The position numbers and the translations under genes are program-made. Source: Rhineura floridana (taxonomy: Eukaryota; Chordata; Lepidosauria; Squamata; Rhineuridae). Taken from it: 64,000 bases of DNA. The notes under the pieces are model-generated. The model had not been told where the DNA came from and did no database searches. It saw only the letters and a list, made by a program, of their open reading frames with translations. The stretch covers positions 235,196,927 to 235,260,926 of the forward strand of contig NC_084481.1 of assembly GCF_030035675.1 (NCBI RefSeq). The letters run 5' to 3'. Every line of letters starts with the position of its first letter. Positions within the stretch are counted from its first letter, which is position 1. Below, piece after piece: positions 19,201 through 30,499 of the stretch.

Positions 19201-20640
19201 AAGGCCACATATTTGTCTAAAGGCCACATATTTGTCTGTGCTCAGAATGGCTTTATTTTCCTGGAGCAATAAACCTTAAGTTTCTTATTCTTTCACCCAC
19301 CTGTCTTACCATACTCTTCATTTCTGCACTCCGCTGCAGTATGTATTAATCTCTAATAAGACTGAAAAAGTGACTGGCAGAAAGTCACCTCATGAGCTTC
19401 AAGGCTGAGTGGTGAACAACATTCTATCTGCCACCTCTCTCTAGCTCTCCATATTCTAGGATTGGCAATCAGGGATCACAAACTCCACCGAACTCAAACC
19501 AGCATTCAGTCCATCCTCTGCCTGAAAGCAAAAACCATTCCACCCACCAGCCTATCCAAGATCACCTCTGGGGAATTCACTCCCTTTGTGTCTGTGTGAC
19601 AAAGCAAATGAAATTGGGCACCTAGCAGAAAAGGTATATAATATGCAGAGCAAAGAGCACCAGGCTGACAAGGAAAATTTGCTCTCTCCAATTTTAATGT
19701 ATCATTCAGCTTCAAAGTAATGTTATTTAACTGATAGCCCCTATTTCAAGACCAACGTGTAGAAGCTTTTCAAAGGGAGAAAATATTTTCTTTGCACTTA
19801 TGCTCCAATGCTTTTTTCTTTTTTTAAATAGAATTTTCTCTGTATGTCCAGAATCAGAATCTGTTCCCCAAGGGTCTTCCATTGATCCTCTCAGGTGTGG
19901 CACTCTTGTTATACAAAAGCACCAAAGCTGCCACAGCTTGCAGGACAAACAACCTAAAATATATGGATTTAATTGCAGCTTTTGTGTCTGCTCCCCACAA
20001 TGGAATGAAAAGTGTGGCCCACTTGCAGTTTTACTGCAAGTCATTTAGAAGCAAAACAGGAGGCTGTCTTTCCCTCTACCCTCTGTTTAAAGGCCATTAT
20101 ATCTTGGAGGCTGGCCAATGATTTCCTATTCAGAGTTGCCGGAGAGATGGATTGGCTACAAAAAAGGTGCCACAGCAATGCTGAAATATTTGTTTCTGAA
20201 ATATTCTCTCTTTTATAAAATGCCTTTTATTTTCCCATGAATGGGCAATGCGAGCCAGTGTGGCTATAATTCTGCAGATTGTTCATTGTGTTTTGATTGA
20301 AGGCAACCATTTTGGTGATTTATGAAGGGCTCTAATTCTACTTCCTGGTCCCCTCCCCCTCCCTCCAAGTGACAATTCAGGGTGGAACAGATTAACTCAT
20401 TTCTGGGCACATCATGTAGTTACATATCAGGAGACAAATGCGCTCTTTCGGCTTCCTCTCGGCAAGGTTGGTTTGTAAAACAGGCATGGAAGCAGTAAGC
20501 TGAACAGTTCTTACAAAAATTGATTTTATTCGGAAGCCATCCTATCTCTGAGGTTCGTGACAAGCAACGATAAACTGCTCAGGTAGGTAATAATAGAAAC
20601 ATCAACCGATTGTACAGATGATAGGCACAATCTGCCAGGC
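19201..20640. other. No recognised gene or repeat
   Basis: A short tandem duplication of aaaggccacatatttgtct at 19200-19237. The rest, including 20220-20340, looks like unique sequence. No plausible exon with splice sites and domain similarity seen. Confidence 0.3.
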
Positions 20641-20644
20641 AGCA

Positions 20645-21035
20645 GAGAGAGGGCCTATAACTCAGTGGCAGAGCACATGACTTGCATGTGGAAGGTCCCA
20701 AGTTCGATTCCTGGCATCCAGTGGAGACTGGTGGCTCTGATGTCAGAGAGGCAGCAAATGTGCACTTACGTTTTTGTCTGAACTTTCAAAGAGCTATCCA
20801 AGGTGCTGAAACCCAGCCCCAAGACAATTTCAAGGAGCTGCCCAAGGTGCTGAAACATATTCACACATAGGTTCAGTACCACGGATAGCTTCCTGAAAGT
20901 TCAGATTAAAACCCAGAGCAGATTCACTGCCCCATTGACATTGCAGGTGCCAGTCTGCACTGCTGGCATCTCCAGTTACAGAAAAAAGTATCTGAGTCCT
21001 GAGAAAGCTGCTGCCAGTACGAGTACACAGCCACT
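20645..21035 (+). mobile_element. tRNA-SINE split by a MITE
   Basis: The head (ggcctataactcagtggcag, B-box gttcgattcctgg) runs to 20718. The body resumes at 20971 (tccagttacagaaaaaagta, ctgagaaagctgctgccagt). The insert is the MITE at 20719-20962 plus its duplicated target. Confidence 0.8.
20719..20962. mobile_element. hAT-type MITE with perfect 8-bp duplication
   Basis: It starts CAGTGGAGACTGGTGGC and ends gccagtctgcactg. The flanking octamer ctggcatc at 20711-20718 is repeated exactly at 20963-20970. The interior has two copies of the ctgaactttcaaagagctat-type block in direct and inverted form. Same family as 434-584. Confidence 0.85.
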
Positions 21036-21044
21036 GGGCTACAC

Positions 21045-21175
21045 CAGCCTTTGTCATCCTCATGCCATCCAGGTATTTTGGTCTACAACTCCCATTATCC
21101 ACAGCCAACGTGTACTGACTGGAGCTGATGGCAGCTGTAATCCAAGACACCTTGAGGGCACCAAATTGGTGAAAA
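21045..21175. mobile_element. Palindromic MITE remnant (ccagatgttt family)
   Basis: The block tggtctacaactcccattat and its complement-like partner gatggcagctgtaatccaag flank a short centre. Decayed, no clean target duplication. Confidence 0.5.
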
Positions 21176-21914
21176 TGGGACTAGATGGATCAATTTGCCC
21201 CCTGCAGGTCTCCCAAAGTCAAATCATAATGGCCAGGTTCTGGGGAAGATCACCCAGGTATCCTGCAGGTAGATGAAGTGGGACTCCCCACTCATAGTGG
21301 CCATTTGAATATTTGCTATGAGAGGCAAAAACATGAGAAAGAATCCCCTTCCCCACCATTTCTCTTCAAGAACATTCATCTGATTGACATTTCTTTCACA
21401 GATCATGAGAATGGAATATTTCTTTGAAATATTAAATTCCAACAGAGCAATGTTTGCAAACCCCACATAATAGACTTTTATCAAACATACTAGAAAGTCT
21501 CTTTTTTACCCTGCACACATTTTAATAGTCTCCAGACAGTTGCAGGAGATTAACAGGAGGTGCCATAAAAACACTCTTTAAATGAAAAAAAAAGCTTTCA
21601 TTTCACCAGCTTTTCTACAAATTCCTCCCCCCACACCCTAAAGTAAAACTAAGCAGATGATGTTTTATAAGACTTGCAAATAACAAAACACATCTCCCTC
21701 CGTCCCCCCTCCCTCCCTCCCTCCCTCAGTAATTCTCTGGTCTTATAATGTGGAATTGTGCTTTTCTGCATTTCAATGGGGTTTAACAAAAGCCGTGACA
21801 TTTAGCAGGCTGGGCTGTCAGTAGACAACCCCATAAAAACACCTTGCAGGCATGCTAATAAAGATTAGATCAGGCAGGTTAACTAAATGCTATTGGTGGT
21901 TGCAAAAGAGCCTC
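21176..21914. other. No clear gene; simple repeat
   Basis: A (CCCT)n run at 21703-21727. The stretch 21740-21880 looks unique. Nothing coding recognised. Confidence 0.3.
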
Positions 21915-22285
21915 TCCACTTTATAACAGCTTGGGACCAGCTTACTTGAAGGATCGCCTTGCCCCATATGTGCTTACTCCACTGCTTTGATCTGTGAAAC
22001 TTGTGATTTTACGAGTGCCATATAAAGTTCAGTCTGTATCTGTGAGGAGTCAGTCTTTTAGTCTGGCAGCAACGGTACGCTTTGGAACCCCCTGCCAAAC
22101 ATTTGGCAGGCATCTTCACTATGCTGCTTTTGATGCCTGCTAAAAGCCTTTTTTTATTTCAGCATTCTTACCCAGATATATCATTTAGTTATGCCCACTT
22201 ATTTTTTGAATGTTGCAGATTTTGTCTGGGTATTATTGACAACTATTTCACATTATTTTATCTTTGCTGCTTAGAGAGCTAGAGG
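21915..22285 (+). mobile_element. L2-type LINE fragment
   Basis: The text ttataacagcttgggaccag, cttacttgaaggatcgcctt corresponds to the YNLGPGYLKDRL region of L2 ORF2, followed by ccctgccaaacatttggcag and ctgctaaaagcctttttt from its end. Much diverged. Confidence 0.6.
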
Positions 22286-23540
22286 TCCAACAGGCAGACC
22301 CAAGGAATACGGAATGCTCTGGAGCTCTGAGATCTTTCTCGGGTAAACGGATGACAATATATTGTTATGGGATTGAGGGTTGAGATGGACAATTTCTCTG
22401 GGTCCCCTTCAAACCTGTAACCTTGAATCTAGAAGTGGCATCTGCAGCGGAAAGTTTCCTTTTGTTAAGCTAGCCTGTAAGCGAATGGGTTTGTCAAGTG
22501 GTCACCATTAGCATATGCAAGAATGTAGCGCAGAGAGATTGTATTGCTATTAGAACTCTTTTCAGGGGGGATGCCCTCCTTCCCTCAACCTGGAGCCAAG
22601 GAGAGGCTTGTGTTTTTTAGTCTCATCTGGAGGAGAAGTTGGGAACTAGAAAGACTCACAGAGAGGCTTGCTCTCTGCACTGTAGGTTTGAGGTGCCTCC
22701 CTACAAGCCTGATGGAAAAGCAAGATCTATTGGACTGTGAATACTAAGAACCCATCCATCTTAGGCTCAGACAGTGTGTAAATAAGCCATATATCCCATA
22801 AGATACCATAGACTTGCACTGACTTTTTCCCCAAGGGAAACACAGGAACCCGTGGAAGTCTCACACTGCTCAGAGATTGGGGTGGCACACAACAATATTT
22901 TCTCCATGCATAGCTGAGAAGGAAGCCATGGTTATATTTATTCTCATCCTTCCCGTTACATAACAACAACTCTTGGCCTTGGCTACAGGTCAGCAAAGGC
23001 ATCTAGCTGGTGATCTTAAGTTAATATTCCTGGGACAGCCATTTATGCAATGACTTTTACAGGTGTCCTCCTGAGAAGTTTCTTCAAACTGTGTTTGAGG
23101 ATGATGGGAGAAAGGTGGCCTCCCCCCCCTTCCTTCTGGCATCTACATCTGTAGATCCAAACACAGGAAGCAGGTGACCTCCAAGTCAGACCATTGGTCT
23201 CTCCAGTGCCAGTACGGGGGGGGGGGGAAGGAAGCTGTTCAACTTGAGAGATGGGCGCAACAAGCCAAGTGTCAATCACACTGCATCATTATAATGTCAC
23301 ATGAATGACAGGAGGGTCTCCCTTCATCAGCTGTTGTGCGGGGATTAAATCTTCCTGCTGGGAACTGGCACCCACAACAGCACAGAATGGAACCCTGCCC
23401 TTTCACCCATTAGCTGATTTCACAGGTGACAGCTGATTGACAGTGGTCATGATTTGGAGAAAAGGGGCCAAACTGGATTCCCTGGCAAGCCAAGATTGGC
23501 CTGTGGGCTGGGGGTTCCCTACCCTTGATATTGTGTCCAT
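22286..23540. other. No recognised feature
   Basis: A G-run at 23217-23228. No recognised repeat or coding region. Confidence 0.3.
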
Positions 23541-23544
23541 TCCA

Positions 23545-23775
23545 TATTTCTCCAACCTGGTGCCATCCAAGTGTTTTGCACAATAACTCCTGTCAGCCCT
23601 AGCCAGCATATGGAGGGCACTGGGTTGGGGAAAGCTTATCTGATCTGATCGGCAGCATTTCTTTAGGATCTCCAGTGAAGAGAAGTCTTCCTCCTCATCC
23701 ATTACCCTGTCCTTTGAACTGGTTCTAGGAACCTTCTGCATGCAATACGTGTGCCCTGCCACTGAGCTATGTCTT
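23545..23775 (-). mobile_element. MITE remnant followed by tRNA-SINE fragment
   Basis: 23545-23640 is a decayed ccagatgttt-family MITE (caacctggtgccatccaagt, gtcagccctagccagca). 23640-23775 ends with a minus-strand SINE head (ccactgagctatgtctt). The CR1 tail inserted directly after it. Confidence 0.5.
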
Positions 23776-23866
23776 CATAGAATCATAGAATCATAGAATC
23801 ATAGAGTTGGAAGGGGCCTTGTAGGCCATCGAGTCCAACCCCCTGCTCACAGCAGGAAATCCACAG

Positions 23867-25531
23867 CTAGAGCATCTCCCGCAGATAGCTGTCCAGCCTC
23901 TGCTTGAAGACATCCAGCGAAGGGGATCCCACCACCTCCCTAGGCAGTCGGTTCCATTGCCGAACTGCCCTTACTGTCAAGAAGTTCCTTCTAATGTCCA
24001 ATCTGAATCTACGCTCCTGCAACTTAAAACCATTAGACCTAGTCCTACCCTCTGGGGCAGCAGAGAACAAATCTGTACCCCCCTCTATGTGACAGCCCTT
24101 CAGGTACTTAAAGAGTGCAATCATGTCACCCCTCAGCCTTCTGTTCACCAGACTGAACATGCCAAGTTCCTTCAACCTTTCCTGATAAGATTTGTTCTCC
24201 ATACCGGCTATCATCCTCGTCGCCCTTTTCTGAACCCACTCCAACTTGTCTATATCTTTCTTAAAATGAAGCGCCCAGAACTGAACGCAGTTTTCCAGAT
24301 GAGGCCTGACTAATGCAGAATATAGTGGGACTATTACTTCCCTCAACCTGGAAACTATAGCTCTGTTCATGCATCCCCAAACCGCGTTTGCCTTCTTTGC
24401 CGCAGCATCACACTGCTGGGTCATGTTCAACTTGCGATCCACTACAATTCCAAGGTCCTTCTCACATGCACTACTGCTAAGCCGGGTATTTCCCATCCTG
24501 TACCCTTGCATTTTGTTTTTGTGGCCTAAATGCAGAATCCTGCATTTGCCTTTATTGAATGTCATTTTATTAATTTCAGCCCAATTTCCTAGTCTATCCA
24601 GGTCCCTTTGGATTTTATTCCTGTCTTCCATTGTATTAGCTATCCCTCCCAGTTTCGTATCATCCGCAAACTTCATAAGGCTTTCCTCCACTCCATCATC
24701 TAAGTCATTGATAAAAATGTTGAAGAGTATCGGCCCCAGGACAGAACCCTGTGGCATTCCACTCGAAACCTCCTTCCAGTCCGAAGCAGAGCCACCGACG
24801 ACCACTCTTTGAGTACGGTTCTCCAACCAGTTGTGAATCCACCTGACAGTATTTCCATGTAGTCCGCATTTGACTACTTTGCTAATCAAAAGGTTGTGGG
24901 GAACTTTGTCAAACTCCTTGCTGAAATCTAGATAGATGACATCTACAGCATTTCCACCATCTACTAAGCTAGTGCCCCAATCAAAAAAAGAGATGAGATT
25001 AGTTTGACAGGATTTTTTCTTGACAAACCCATGCTGGCTCCTACTAATCACAGCATTGTCATCTAGATAGTTGCCAATGGACTCTTTTATTATCCGTTCT
25101 AATATCTTTCCCGGTATTGAAGTCAGACTGACCGGCCTGTAATTCCCCAGATCTTCTTTTTTACCCTTTTTAAAGAGCGGGACGACGTTTGCCCGTCTCC
25201 AATCCTCCGGCACCTCTCCTGTTCTGCATGATTTCTCAAAGACGATGGCAAGAGGTTCCGAGAGTACATCCACAAGTTCCTTCAATACTCTGGGATGCAG
25301 TTCATCAGGCCCTGGAGATTTGAACTCATTTAGGTTAACTAGGTATTTCCTGACTATCTCCTTATCAATCTCGAACTGCAATCCCGACCCCTTACTGAGA
25401 TTGCTACCGATGCAAGGTTGCACACTGTTCCCTATTTGGGAGAAAACGGAGGCAAAATAGGCGTTGAGCAGTTCTGCTTTTTCCTTGTTATCTGTCAACA
25501 TTTTGCCATCCTCATTGAGCAGCAGTCCCAC
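23867..25531 (-). CDS. CR1: CR1 ORF2 C-terminal two-thirds: RT, open frame
   Basis: 554 codons without a stop. RT blocks: NYRPVSLTSIPGKILERI (130-147), SQHGFVKKKSCQTNLISF, the first catalytic aspartate in YLDFSKEFDKV (202), GMPQGSVLGPILFNIFINDL (258-277) and FADD at 288-291. The C-terminal part holds VRPHLENCVQFW and QKRATRMIAGME and ends RQWNRLPREVVGSPSLDVFK plus a short tail, the normal CR1 terminus. The ATG is internal to ORF2: the true protein continues upstream through the frameshift. The frame being open suggests a young copy, which was probably dead on arrival because of the 5' truncation. Confidence 0.85.
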   Translation of the reverse strand: MGLLLNEDGKMLTDNKEKAELLNAYFASVFSQIGNSVQPCIGSNLSKGSGLQFEIDKEIVRKYLVNLNEFKSPGPDELHPRVLKELVDVLSEPLAIVFEKSCRTGEVPEDWRRANVVPLFKKGKKEDLGNYRPVSLTSIPGKILERIIKESIGNYLDDNAVISRSQHGFVKKKSCQTNLISFFDWGTSLVDGGNAVDVIYLDFSKEFDKVPHNLLISKVVKCGLHGNTVRWIHNWLENRTQRVVVGGSASDWKEVSSGMPQGSVLGPILFNIFINDLDDGVEESLMKFADDTKLGGIANTMEDRNKIQRDLDRLGNWAEINKMTFNKGKCRILHLGHKNKMQGYRMGNTRLSSSACEKDLGIVVDRKLNMTQQCDAAAKKANAVWGCMNRAIVSRLREVIVPLYSALVRPHLENCVQFWALHFKKDIDKLEWVQKRATRMIAGMENKSYQERLKELGMFSLVNRRLRGDMIALFKYLKGCHIEGGTDLFSAAPEGRTRSNGFKLQERRFRLDIRRNFLTVRAVRQWNRLPREVVGSPSLDVFKQRLDSYLREML

Positions 25532-26205
25532 CGTTTCCTTGGTCTTTCTCTTGCTTCGAACATATCTGAAAAACCCTTTTTGTTGTTCCTCGCTTCCCTC
25601 GCCAGCCTCAGCTCATTCTGGGTTTTAGCTTTCCTTACGCTATTCCTGCAAGCCCGAGCCGCTCGTCGGTACTCTTCCTTGGTGATGCGTCCTTCCTTCC
25701 ATTCTTTATACATGCTCTTTTTTACTTTTACCTCCTCCACCAGTCTTCCATGTAGCCACATTGGCTTTTTCCAATGTCTTCTGTTTTTCTTCCTCTTTGG
25801 AATTGTTTGTGATTGCACTTTTTGTAATACGTTCTTCATGAACTCCCACGCTTCTTGGGCTCCTTTTTTCTTTAGTCTATCTAGCCACGGGATCCTACCC
25901 ATCATTTCCCTGAGCTTGCTAAAATCGGCTTTCCTGAAATCCAAGGTCCATATTTGACTATATTCTTCTTTGGCTTTCCCCAGAATCATGAATTCCAGCA
26001 TTACATGGTCACTTTCCCCCAAGGTAGCGACCGCTTTAATTCCCATGACCAATTCGTCCGTGTTAGTTAAGATCAGGTCCAGGATTGCCGATCCCCTTGT
26101 TCCTTCTTCTACTTTTTGAAAGAGGAAATTATCAGCAAGGCCCATCAGGAATTTTTTGGAGGCTTTGTGCTTCGCAGAGTTTGTCTCCCAGCAGATATCC
26201 GGCTA
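25495..26205 (-). pseudogene. CR1: CR1 ORF2 endonuclease end and linker
   Basis: It reads PDICWETNSAKHKASKKFLM, LDLILTNTDELV and LGESDHVMLEF (the SDH box of APE endonucleases), then the basic linker with WKKPMWLHGRLVEEVKVKKS. It ends in a shifted frame where the RT frame begins. Confidence 0.8.
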
Positions 26206-26545
26206 GTTGAAGTCCCCCATCACTACTACTTCTTGCCTCCTTGAGATTTCAGAGATTTGTTTGAGAAAGGCCTCGTTTACCACCTCTTCTTGGCCAGGGG
26301 GTCTGTAGTAGACACCTACTACCATGTCGGTTTTATTTGTTTCTCCATTTATTTTTACCCAAATGGTCTCTACCGGACAACTTCGTTCGCTCTCTTGGAT
26401 TTCCATAGAGGTGTATTTGTCTTTGCCGTATAACGCTACTCCCCCTCCTTTTCTGTTGCGTCTATTCTTTCTGTAGAGTTTATATCCTTGAATGGCTATA
26501 TTCCAATCATGGGAGTCATCCCACCAAGTTTCTGTTATCAGTTTC

Positions 26546-26734
26546 TGTTATCAGCAAGACCCATCAGGAATTTGTTCCCACTGTCATCATTTCGATGGTA
26601 AATGAGCCCCAGCCACTCTCCACAGGAGTGGAGAGTGAGAACAATGAAGGCCTTACTGCAAACACAGCATAGCCATGGATGTTTGCAAAGTTGAACGTTT
26701 GACAAATGTTGACTTCAACAGGTGATACTTGGCT
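26546..26734 (-). other. Short second CR1 scrap and unassigned DNA
   Basis: The first 30 bases (cagcaagacccatcaggaat) repeat CR1 sequence also found at 26127-26155, so a small rearrangement or second copy sits at the 5' end of the main element. The rest is unassigned. Confidence 0.4.
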
Positions 26735-27870
26735 TTTAGAATCAGAACTTGGAATTATGGAACAATCTCCCTGATGAGGTACGCCTGGCGCCAACTGTGA
26801 TGTTCCTGTATTAATGTAAATATGGTAAGTGCTGTTTGTATAGAAGATACATGGTAAGTGGAATGAAAGAGGAGGGGGGAGTAAATGAGCAGTAGAATGC
26901 TGGATGATTGGCTGAGTGTTTGGATGGCTGAGAGTATAAATGGAAGGATGACAGTTGAATCTGGGTGGACGTTAGTGGGTTGTTTTGGTGGAGTTTGGAG
27001 GTGGGTGTGAGTTGGTGTATGTCAGGAGAGTGTGGAGAAAGAGGGAGGTGGAGTTTGAATTAGTAATAAGTCAAATATCACAGTAATAGATGAAACCATA
27101 AGCTTGTAGATCATTATCAAATTTATCTTGTTATTAATGTTATTTAATAAATACTATTTTGGTTTACTGAAGGCCTGATCCTTGGCTGGGGTTTCACAGA
27201 CCAGAAGGGAGGGTAAGGTAAATACCAAGGCTGAAGGGAAACTGTAACAAATGGTGGCAGCGGTGAAGAGGAGAAGATAACATTATAAGTATCCAGAGCA
27301 ACCCTGAGTTATGAGTTATCTGCATTGATACAAGGGGGTTGGGAACAGCATAGGCATGCAGTCATGAATGTAACCGGATAGAGAGACTCAGGCAAGGTCT
27401 CTGGGAACATTGGTTGTAGAACGTGACTGGTGGTGCTGCCTAGCAGGGGGATCTATTGAGATCTGTGCTAGAGCGGAGAGAGAAACCATAAAAAAGGACA
27501 GTCCGGACTGGTGGAGTCCCTGGTGGTGCCTAGTGAAAGGCAGTAGCCATGAGCAGGTAGGAACCTGACAGGGAGAGCCAGGGAAGGGCGTCACACCAAC
27601 ATTGTTGTCTTTTCGGCACCAGGTTAAGACCTACCTCTTCTCCCAGGCATTCTAGCATTTTAGCATTTTAGTATTGTAGCATTTAGTATTTTAGTATTTT
27701 TAGTATTTTAGTTTAGTATAGGTTTATTTGGAAATTTAATGAGTTATGTTTTAAATTGATTAATGTGTGGTTTTAAATTGTATGTTGATATTTTGATGTT
27801 GTGAACCGCCCAGAGAGCTTCGGCTATGGGGCGGTATAAAAATTTAATAAATAAATAAATATCAGTCATT
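26735..27870 (+). mobile_element. L2-type LINE 3' end, interrupted
   Basis: The ORF2 end (ttggaattatggaacaatct, gaggtacgcctggcgccaac) resumes after the insertion with attgttgtcttttcggcacc, then the UTR and the cgcccagagagcttcggcta and (aaat)n terminus. The join is exact apart from the 5-base duplication. Confidence 0.85.
26796..27595 (+). mobile_element. LTR retroelement fossil inside an L2
   Basis: An 800-bp insert beginning TGTGATGTTC and ending GGCGTCACA, flanked by the 5-base duplication ccaac (26791-26795 and 27596-27600). TG...CA ends and a 5-bp duplication fit an LTR element. An AATAAA lies near 27148. The text near 27250 (aaatggtggcagcggtg) resembles the leader after some vertebrate LTRs, so the remnant may be LTR plus leader rather than a solo LTR. 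No coding region is recognisable. It is younger than its L2 host. Family not assigned. Confidence 0.65.
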
Positions 27871-28424
27871 AATTTAAATCCACCAATTTGCATGGACTAG
27901 GCCTGCGATCCTAGGCACACACCCCTTAGGTTTAAATCTCATTGAATCTGATGGTGCTCACTCTTGCATATGCATTAGGGTGTTGATGGATGAATGAAGT
28001 TTATATGAAGATCAGTGAATTTTGTTGCAAGCCATTTATTGGATGGTATCAAAGAGTCATATGTCTTCCTTCAGAGTTGAGTGGGGGGTGCAGAGCCTGA
28101 CAGGGGATGGGTTAGTGGTTCACTCATTTTGGGTTCACCCCAAATCCCTTGAGGGTATTTTGAAGGATTTTCCAGGAAAACTTTGGAAGGGGGCACTGCG
28201 ATGTTCTTTGGCCACAATCCTCTGTCTGTCTCAGAAACAGATGCAGACGAAGAGGAGGCATCACCTGGGAAGCCATCTTCTCCCTGGTCCTGAACCATCT
28301 AGACTACAGGATGTGGTTTACCAGACTCCTACAGCTCAGGGATACCCCTCCAACTCATCCATCAGTGCCTCTGTGCTGTAGGAACCAGCAGTTACAGAAT
28401 AGGGCAATGGCACTTTAAAATAAT
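27871..28424. other. No recognised feature
   Basis: A weak old repeat-like phrase near 27905-27965 (cacaccccttaggtttaaat). No gene seen. Confidence 0.3.
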
Positions 28425-28540
28425 GGTGGGTAACCTGCAGCCTGAAAGCCTAATTAGGTCCGATAGTGCACTTAATTTGGCTCATGAGTCTCTACAAATC
28501 ATACCTACCTGCCCCACATATCATGTCATATGTTACATCA

Positions 28541-29125
28541 GGTGTGGACAGGTAAAGATGTGGCTGCAAAGGAACAGTTGGCAGATTAAAAGGGGCTCCT
28601 GATTACCCCTTGACAAGTGGGGCACCCTCTAAGCATCAATCAGCTGATTGGGGCTGACAGGCAGCCCCACTGGAATTGGATGCACAAGAGAGTTCTCCTA
28701 GTACAACTGATGGGGCTCTCAGAACCAATCAGCTGATGGGCACTGAAAGTCATCACTTTGAAGTCCAAATACAAGTGGTTTGTATTCAGACCACACTTGC
28801 CAAAAGACTTCCAAGGATACTCAGAACCCATCAGATGATCAGTGCTGGGACCCATGCCTTTGAAGTCCATTTGCAAGCAATTTGAAAGGGGATGGGTCTT
28901 TCAAAGGCATGGCTCCCAGCACACACCAGCTGATAAGTGGTGAGAGCCCCACCAGTTGAACTGGGGAGGTCTGAAGTCAATCCTAGTGGTCCTCCCTGTC
29001 GGCACCAATCAACTGATTGATGCTTAGAGGGAGCCCCACTTGTCAAGTGATAATCAGGAACCCATTTTAAGCTCCCAATCGTTCCTTTGCAACCATGTAT
29101 TTACCTACCCACACCTGTAGATGGT
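28541..29125. repeat. Large palindrome, about 585 bp
   Basis: The outer left arm (caggtgtggacaggtaaaga, ggctgcaaaggaac, ccttgacaagtggggc, taagcatcaatcagctgatt) is matched in reverse complement by 29000-29125 (aatcaactgattgatgctta, gccccacttgtcaag, gttcctttgcaaccat, cccacacctg). The centre near 28855-28905 (catgcctttgaag / ctttcaaaggcatg) is also inverted. Arms are about 80-85% alike by eye. The left flank (gtgggtaacctgcagcc, about 28425) suggests a hAT-type foldback element. No target duplication found. Confidence 0.7.
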
Positions 29126-29129
29126 TGTT

Positions 29130-29205
29130 GACTGGCAGCAGCTCTCCAAGATTTCAGGAAAAGTCCCTGCCCTGAGTCTTGCTATTTGAGTTCCTTGTCG
29201 TCGGA
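29130..29205 (-). mobile_element. tRNA-SINE fragment
   Basis: Minus-strand body module (ggcagcagctctccaagatt, caggaaaagtccctgcc). No head visible. Confidence 0.45.
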
Positions 29206-29984
29206 AATGCCCAGGATGGCACCTGTGATCCCCTGCTAATCATGTGCTGCAATACTGAGCTAAGGGGTCCTGCTCAGGTTGGGTGCAAGAGCAACATGGC
29301 TTGTGTTTTTCCTCTGACATGCCTGTAGTTTAGAGCAGCAGTTAAGGAAGCCACTGTCTGGATGAACCCGCAGAGCAAGCATCTGATGGAGCATGAATGC
29401 TGTTTCGAATCCTAAAGTGATGAAGGTTGACTTGGCAGCATGTGTGGGAGGAAGGTGGCACTCTGCACTCAGACTGACAGAGGCACCCTGCTCAATAAAG
29501 GGCAACAGAAATTCTCCTAGCAAAGTTTTCAACTTCAGGAGGCATGCAGGAATGTCACCGTTGATGAATTAGCCTTGTTAGCCTTTTGGCCTCGGCCACA
29601 GAGCATGGCTGCCTTTGCTGCACAGCGCCTGGCTTGGGATCAAAGGAAGTGGCCCTCCCCTGGTTCTCGCCCTCCCCAAGTGTTACCGCTTCAAACAAGT
29701 TGACCCCTTTTGCAGTATCAGCTCTTTCCTCTCATTCACCTGGAGTTTCTTCCTCCTACGGAAGCCCATCCCCTGCCAAATGGAAACTCAGGGCAGCTCG
29801 GCTCAGACGCGGGCTCAGATGTAAAGATAATGAGGCCAGATCGAAAAGCCCCTGGTCATGAACTACTGAGGACATTACATGGATGAGCAACTCATTTCTT
29901 TGGCAGTTTTTTCTTGACTTACGTGCTGCGCATGGTTTTTGTTTTAGTTATCAAATGTGTTTTGATGTTTCGTGAGCAGGACGT
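29206..29984. other. No recognised feature
   Basis: Mixed composition. The short frames here have no domain similarity. Confidence 0.3.
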
Positions 29985-30240
29985 TTGTAGATGATGATGA
30001 CGATTTGCATTTCTTACCTGCCCTTCATCACAATGTTCTGGAGCAAGTTGCAGCAATGTAAAAACGTAATATTAAAATAAGCCAAAACAACTTACAATCA
30101 GAAGAACAGATCAGAAGGATATATGTATGGTTTCAAAGGCCAAGGTAGAGAGGTGTGTCCTCAGTGTATTATGAAAGGTATACAACAGAGGTGAAAGACA
30201 CACCCCTGCAGAGAAGGAATTCCACAGCTTAGGAGATGCT
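29985..30240 (-). mobile_element. L2-type LINE 3' tail
   Basis: gatgatgatgacgattt at the 5' edge, then the UTR complement (acctgcccttcatcacaatg) and an ORF2-end remnant (agagaaggaattccacagct) on the minus strand. Old copy. Confidence 0.5.
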
Positions 30241-30499
30241 ACACATGAGGATGATGATTTACTTGCCCTTTGCCATAAGGACCCAGGGTGGGTCCCAAGA
30301 ATTTAAAATACAGCATGAAAAACAGTTTAAAACAGATTATGCTCTCCTCTGGGCTTCCACACTGAACTTCTTCTGAGGGTGACAGAATTACCAAGAGGAA
30401 GTCCCCCCTAAAGTTGCAGATGATTCCTGAATTGTGCACAATTTCAATTTTTTGGGGGGGGGAGATTCAGAATTTAAATATTTAAATTATATTAAATTA

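Larger units (their letters stand above)
23776..26545 (-). mobile_element. CR1: CR1 LINE, 2.8 kb, near-intact frames
   Basis: The 3' end (23776-23810) is the CR1 hallmark: tandem tcatagaa octamers, the complement of (attctatg)n. Going 5' on the minus strand are the C-terminal domain, RT, linker and part of the APE endonuclease (VVGVYYRPPGQ and VVVMGDFN). It is 5' truncated near 26545 within the endonuclease. Only one stop (26203-26205, after GDFN) and one frameshift (near 25560) separate the open blocks. Confidence 0.9.

Noticed and set aside
21703-21727. A CRISPR-like or regulatory array
   Set aside because: It is a simple (CCCT)n tract without spacers.
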